A stretch of DNA of 64,000 nt, taken from the NCBI RefSeq assembly GCF_002964605.1, contig NZ_PQDH01000006.1:62001-126000 (forward strand), given 5' to 3'. Position numbers and translations under genes: made by a program. Source of the DNA: Vallitalea okinawensis. GTDB lineage: Bacteria; Bacillota; Clostridia; Lachnospirales; PQDH01. The notes beneath the pieces were generated by a model, which had not been told where the DNA came from, ran no database searches, and worked only from the letters and a program-made list of their open reading frames with translations. This document shows positions 61,817-64,000 of this stretch, piece by piece; the stretch's first letter is position 1; every line of letters starts with the position of its first letter.

Positions 61817-61992
61817 AATAACTCCTTTCAACTGCTTTTTTTATAAATAAAAGTCTATTCATTAGTCTATTCATTTACTTTTTTGTTCTTATAAGTCATT
61901 ATAATATAAATAATAATATTTATCAACTAATAATTATTTATAAATAGTTCACTAAAACTATCTTTGTAATATTGATATTCGTTTCTACTTAT

Positions 61993-62012
61993 ATACTTTG
62001 ACATCCAAGTAT
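61993..62012. promoter_or_regulatory. MarR-type operator before the ABC importer
   Basis: ATACTTTGACATCCAAGTAT is an inverted repeat, near-identical (reverse complement) to the site in the marR promoter. On the minus strand it precedes a TATATA -10-like sequence, mirroring the marR arrangement. Confidence 0.65.
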
Positions 62013-62030
62013 TTTGTTGTAAAATATTAG

Positions 62031-62453
62031 TTAAAGGTTTTTAAAAATCTTATTAAGTATATTTAAGAATAGCTCCCTTTCCTCCTCACTTATTCCAACG
62101 TACTCTTTTTCAAAGATTTTCTCTCCAATTTCTCTAAATTGAGGTTCAATATCCCTCCCTTTTTGTGTTAGATAAACTAGATTTGATCGGCTGTCTTTTG
62201 GGTTTTTCTTTGTAGCCACAAACCCTAGTTTTGTCAACTTATTAATGAGTGTCGTAACAGTTGACCGATCTCGATGAATTTTGTCAGCAATCTCTGTCAT
62301 CGTTAATTCTCCATACTGATATAACGTAGCTAAGATATCTCCGTGTGAAGGAACTATACCAGTCAAGCCTAATTGCTCTAATTCACTGGTTATAAAATTA
62401 TTAGCCCGTTCTCTAATTCTTCCTATTAAATAAATGCTATTGTCTGTTTTCAT
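62031..62453 (-). CDS. MarR family regulator
   Basis: About 140 aa winged-helix regulator: THGDILATLYQYGELTMTEIADKIHRDRSTVTTLINKLTKLGFV and the wing KNPKDSRSNLVYLTQKG. The ATG of MKTDNS lies 6 nt after a perfect TATAAT, at the expected transcription start, with no room for a ribosome site. The mRNA would be leaderless. The 20-bp palindrome between -35 and -10 should give autorepression, and a second copy precedes the ABC importer operon downstream on the same strand. Confidence 0.9.
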   Translation of the reverse strand: MKTDNSIYLIGRIRERANNFITSELEQLGLTGIVPSHGDILATLYQYGELTMTEIADKIHRDRSTVTTLINKLTKLGFVATKKNPKDSRSNLVYLTQKGRDIEPQFREIGEKIFEKEYVGISEEERELFLNILNKIFKNL

Positions 62454-62457
62454 AACC

Positions 62458-62489
62458 ACATTATACTTGGATATCAAAGTATTGTCAAC
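62458..62489 (-). promoter_or_regulatory. marR promoter with embedded operator
   Basis: Minus strand: TTGACA, exactly 17 bp, TATAAT. The palindrome ATACTTGGATATCAAAGTAT (62463-62482) fills the spacer, so bound MarR would block RNA polymerase. Confidence 0.8.
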
Positions 62490-62609
62490 CTGTAAGATAA
62501 TTTCAATTTATTAGTAATCATTTTAATGGAACTTATCAATTTCCTCAGACGTCTAATGTACATAGATTGATATCAACTAATAAATGACTCAATATATGGA
62601 GGTATAACT

Positions 62610-63059
62610 ATGAAAAAATTATGGACTACATTAATATTCGTATTATTACTTGCAATTGTTTTGGCTGGTTGTATAAATACAGAGGCTACAGATGATATAG
62701 ATACAGATCAAGTTAATCAAGAAACATTTGAAGAAAACAATGACACAGAGGTAAGTGCTGATTGCGAATATTATGACCCAGATGTTCATGGTAAATTTGT
62801 AGGCGGTGCCATCATAGAAGTTGACCGCAACAATGGTACTGTGCTTATAGAAGACTTTGAGAGTACTCTATATACTGTTCAATTAGCTGAAACAACTAAT
62901 TTTGTATTCACTTCATTGGATGAGCTAGCTGAAGGTCAGTCCGTAACTGTTCGTGCAGAAAACTTTGATGAAGGAATAACTACTATTCAAGCTTTAGAAT
63001 TACAACTTGAACAAGAAATCGACCCAGATGATATAACTGAAATAAGCGCACTACAATAA
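62610..63059 (+). CDS. lipoprotein of unknown function
   Basis: 149 aa. Signal peptide MKKLWTTLIFVLLLAIVLAGC has its lipobox Cys at residue 21. An acidic linker (residues 25-50) and a small beta-rich domain follow (GGAIIEVDRNNGTVLIEDF, TVQLAETTNFVF, EGQSVTVRAENFDEGITTI), resembling OB-like DUF3221-type folds. It is surface-anchored with no catalytic motif visible. ATGGAGG precedes the ATG, and a terminator follows. Confidence 0.75.
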   Translation: MKKLWTTLIFVLLLAIVLAGCINTEATDDIDTDQVNQETFEENNDTEVSADCEYYDPDVHGKFVGGAIIEVDRNNGTVLIEDFESTLYTVQLAETTNFVFTSLDELAEGQSVTVRAENFDEGITTIQALELQLEQEIDPDDITEISALQ

Positions 63060-63063
63060 TAGT

Positions 63064-63095
63064 AAAGGCATGGTTCTTTTAGGAATCATGCCTTT
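63064..63095 (+). terminator. terminator after lipoprotein gene
   Basis: AAAGGCATG and CATGCCTTT form a 9-bp stem, with an inner TTC/GGA pairing, in the spacer between convergent genes. Confidence 0.75.
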
Positions 63096-63104
63096 CACTC
63101 ATTA

Positions 63105-64000
63105 TTAATCCACACTATCTACCCAAATCATTTGCTCCCAACGCTGGGTACCTGTATTGTGTAGAACAGTACCTTTCGTGCTACGACCTTCCACGATGTA
63201 TTTCTTCAAAAGAATTTTCAATTCTTCAACAACATCTGGGTGTTGGTCATAAATATTGAATTGCTCTCTTATATCTTCTTCTAAATTATATAACTGAACA
63301 GGTGGATAAGCTTCTGGTGTTGTTCCAGGTCTTGGCACACTCCACCCACCAGAATCAGGACACATTTCTAACTTCCACTTTCCTTTTCGGATGGAAAAGG
63401 AACCATTAATAGAATGATGTACTAATGCCTCTCTTACAGGTAGTAGCTCTTCTTCCTCACTCCAAATAGGCAAATTACTGACACTATCTTCAGCCACATG
63501 ATCTTCTAAGGAATCACGAAAGATATCTGCAATAGTCGCAAAGAAGTCCGTTAAACAAACAGGTTCTTGAGACTGTATACCATGTCTGATAACTTGTGGC
63601 CACTTAATGATGAGAGGTACGCGGTGACCACCTTCAAAAATATCTGCTTTAGTTCCTCGATAAATATAACTTGGATTATGACCGTATTGAGCTAATTCAT
63701 TATAATTTGCCATAGGTGAACAACCGTTATCGCTTGTATAGATCACAATGGTATTTTCATCAAGCCCACATTCTCTTAATTTTTTATTTACTCTACCTAC
63801 GACATCATCACACATTAAGACAAAATCACCGTATTCATTTGTACCTGAACGTCCTTGAAACTCTCTTGTAGGTAAAATAGGTGTATGAGGTGCATTAAGA
63901 GGAAAGTAAATAAAGAATGGCTCATCTTTGTATTCATCTATCTTACTTAGAACTCTCTCAGTGAAATTGGGTAATACTTCTTCATGTATGAAATCCTCAC
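63105..64000 (-). CDS. sulfatase, C-terminal part (5' end outside window)
   Basis: The frame is open to the right edge, so only about the last 298 residues are present. FFIYFPLNAPHTPILP, TIVIYTSDNGCSPM (metal-binding DNG) and YRGTKADIFEGGHRVPLIIKWP (GGxRVP) are conserved in formylglycine-dependent arylsulfatases. The N-terminal CxPxR modification site lies beyond the window, so activity and enzyme class cannot be checked. It probably desulfates a glycan, fitting the other glycoside hydrolases nearby (inference). Confidence 0.92.
   Translation of the reverse strand, partial: EDFIHEEVLPNFTERVLSKIDEYKDEPFFIYFPLNAPHTPILPTREFQGRSGTNEYGDFVLMCDDVVGRVNKKLRECGLDENTIVIYTSDNGCSPMANYNELAQYGHNPSYIYRGTKADIFEGGHRVPLIIKWPQVIRHGIQSQEPVCLTDFFATIADIFRDSLEDHVAEDSVSNLPIWSEEEELLPVREALVHHSINGSFSIRKGKWKLEMCPDSGGWSVPRPGTTPEAYPPVQLYNLEEDIREQFNIYDQHPDVVEELKILLKKYIVEGRSTKGTVLHNTGTQRWEQMIWVDSVD

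Noticed and set aside
1-64000. CRISPR arrays, tRNA/rRNA genes, intact insertion sequences, prophage genes
   Set aside because: No regularly spaced repeats, RNA gene cores, transposase or phage structural proteins were seen on either strand.

Overview
The window looks like chromosomal DNA from an AT-rich, anaerobic, low-GC Gram-positive bacterium of class Clostridia, possibly a Vallitalea- or Lachnospirales-like carbohydrate user. Taxonomy is inferred, not proven. Support comes from strong AGGAGG-type ribosome binding sites, TTG/GTG starts, a T-box leader before serS, a CD3324-family protein, DUF1836, a rubrerythrin and a clostridial long-form urocanate hydratase. About 58 protein genes are supported, most on the minus strand. 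I saw no tRNA, rRNA, CRISPR array, prophage or intact insertion sequence.

Layout. 1-3.6 kb: a truncated CPBP membrane protease, an alpha/beta hydrolase, rsgA. 3.7-9.0 kb: GH13 and GH31 alpha-glucosidases with a divergent AraC regulator and a 21-bp-spaced direct-repeat operator. 9.0-16.3 kb: CD3324 regulator, two HD hydrolases, SDR, brnQ, rubrerythrin, membrane GDPD and a 54-aa xapX gene. 16.4-24.9 kb: a complete histidine-degradation operon (hutH-hutU-ftcD-hutI-fchA). Divergent from it is an unusual MerR regulator fused to a zinc-ribbon and a methyltransferase-like domain without its glycine motif, with a MerR-type palindrome between them. 25-31.3 kb: a catabolic cluster of two enolase-superfamily enzymes, a BCCT transporter, an FAD-dependent oxidoreductase and a GntR regulator, with an apparent operator and promoter. 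Its substrate is unknown; a betaine-like compound is plausible. 31.4-37.5 kb: DUF1836, hemolysin III, DegV, zinc ribbon, ATL, YaaA, TopB. 37.7-48.8 kb: an MFS transporter, a GH36 alpha-galactosidase, two convergent ABC-F proteins, a TetR/CmpB/HD module with shared operators, and a GH2 glycosidase. 48.9-53.1 kb: serS with a T-box, an M29 aminopeptidase and a tandem-ACT-like protein. 53.1-59.3 kb: DUF2785, a Phd-Uma2 fusion, DUF454, WYL regulator, MFS, VOC and AKR. 59.4-62.5 kb: a polar amino-acid ABC importer and a MarR regulator, each preceded by the same 20-bp palindrome. 62.6-64 kb: a lipoprotein and the C-terminal part of a sulfatase cut by the window edge.

Two themes stand out. Four glycoside hydrolase genes each carry a different style of operator, suggesting separately controlled glycan use. 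In addition, a degenerate intergenic repeat family with imperfect terminal inverted repeats related to GTAAGAAAGT recurs, mostly directly after the T-tract of Rho-independent terminators and always in the same orientation. Other structured intergenic sequences, including a leader RNA before xapX and a GC-rich 105-bp hairpin element, are not explained by coding content.
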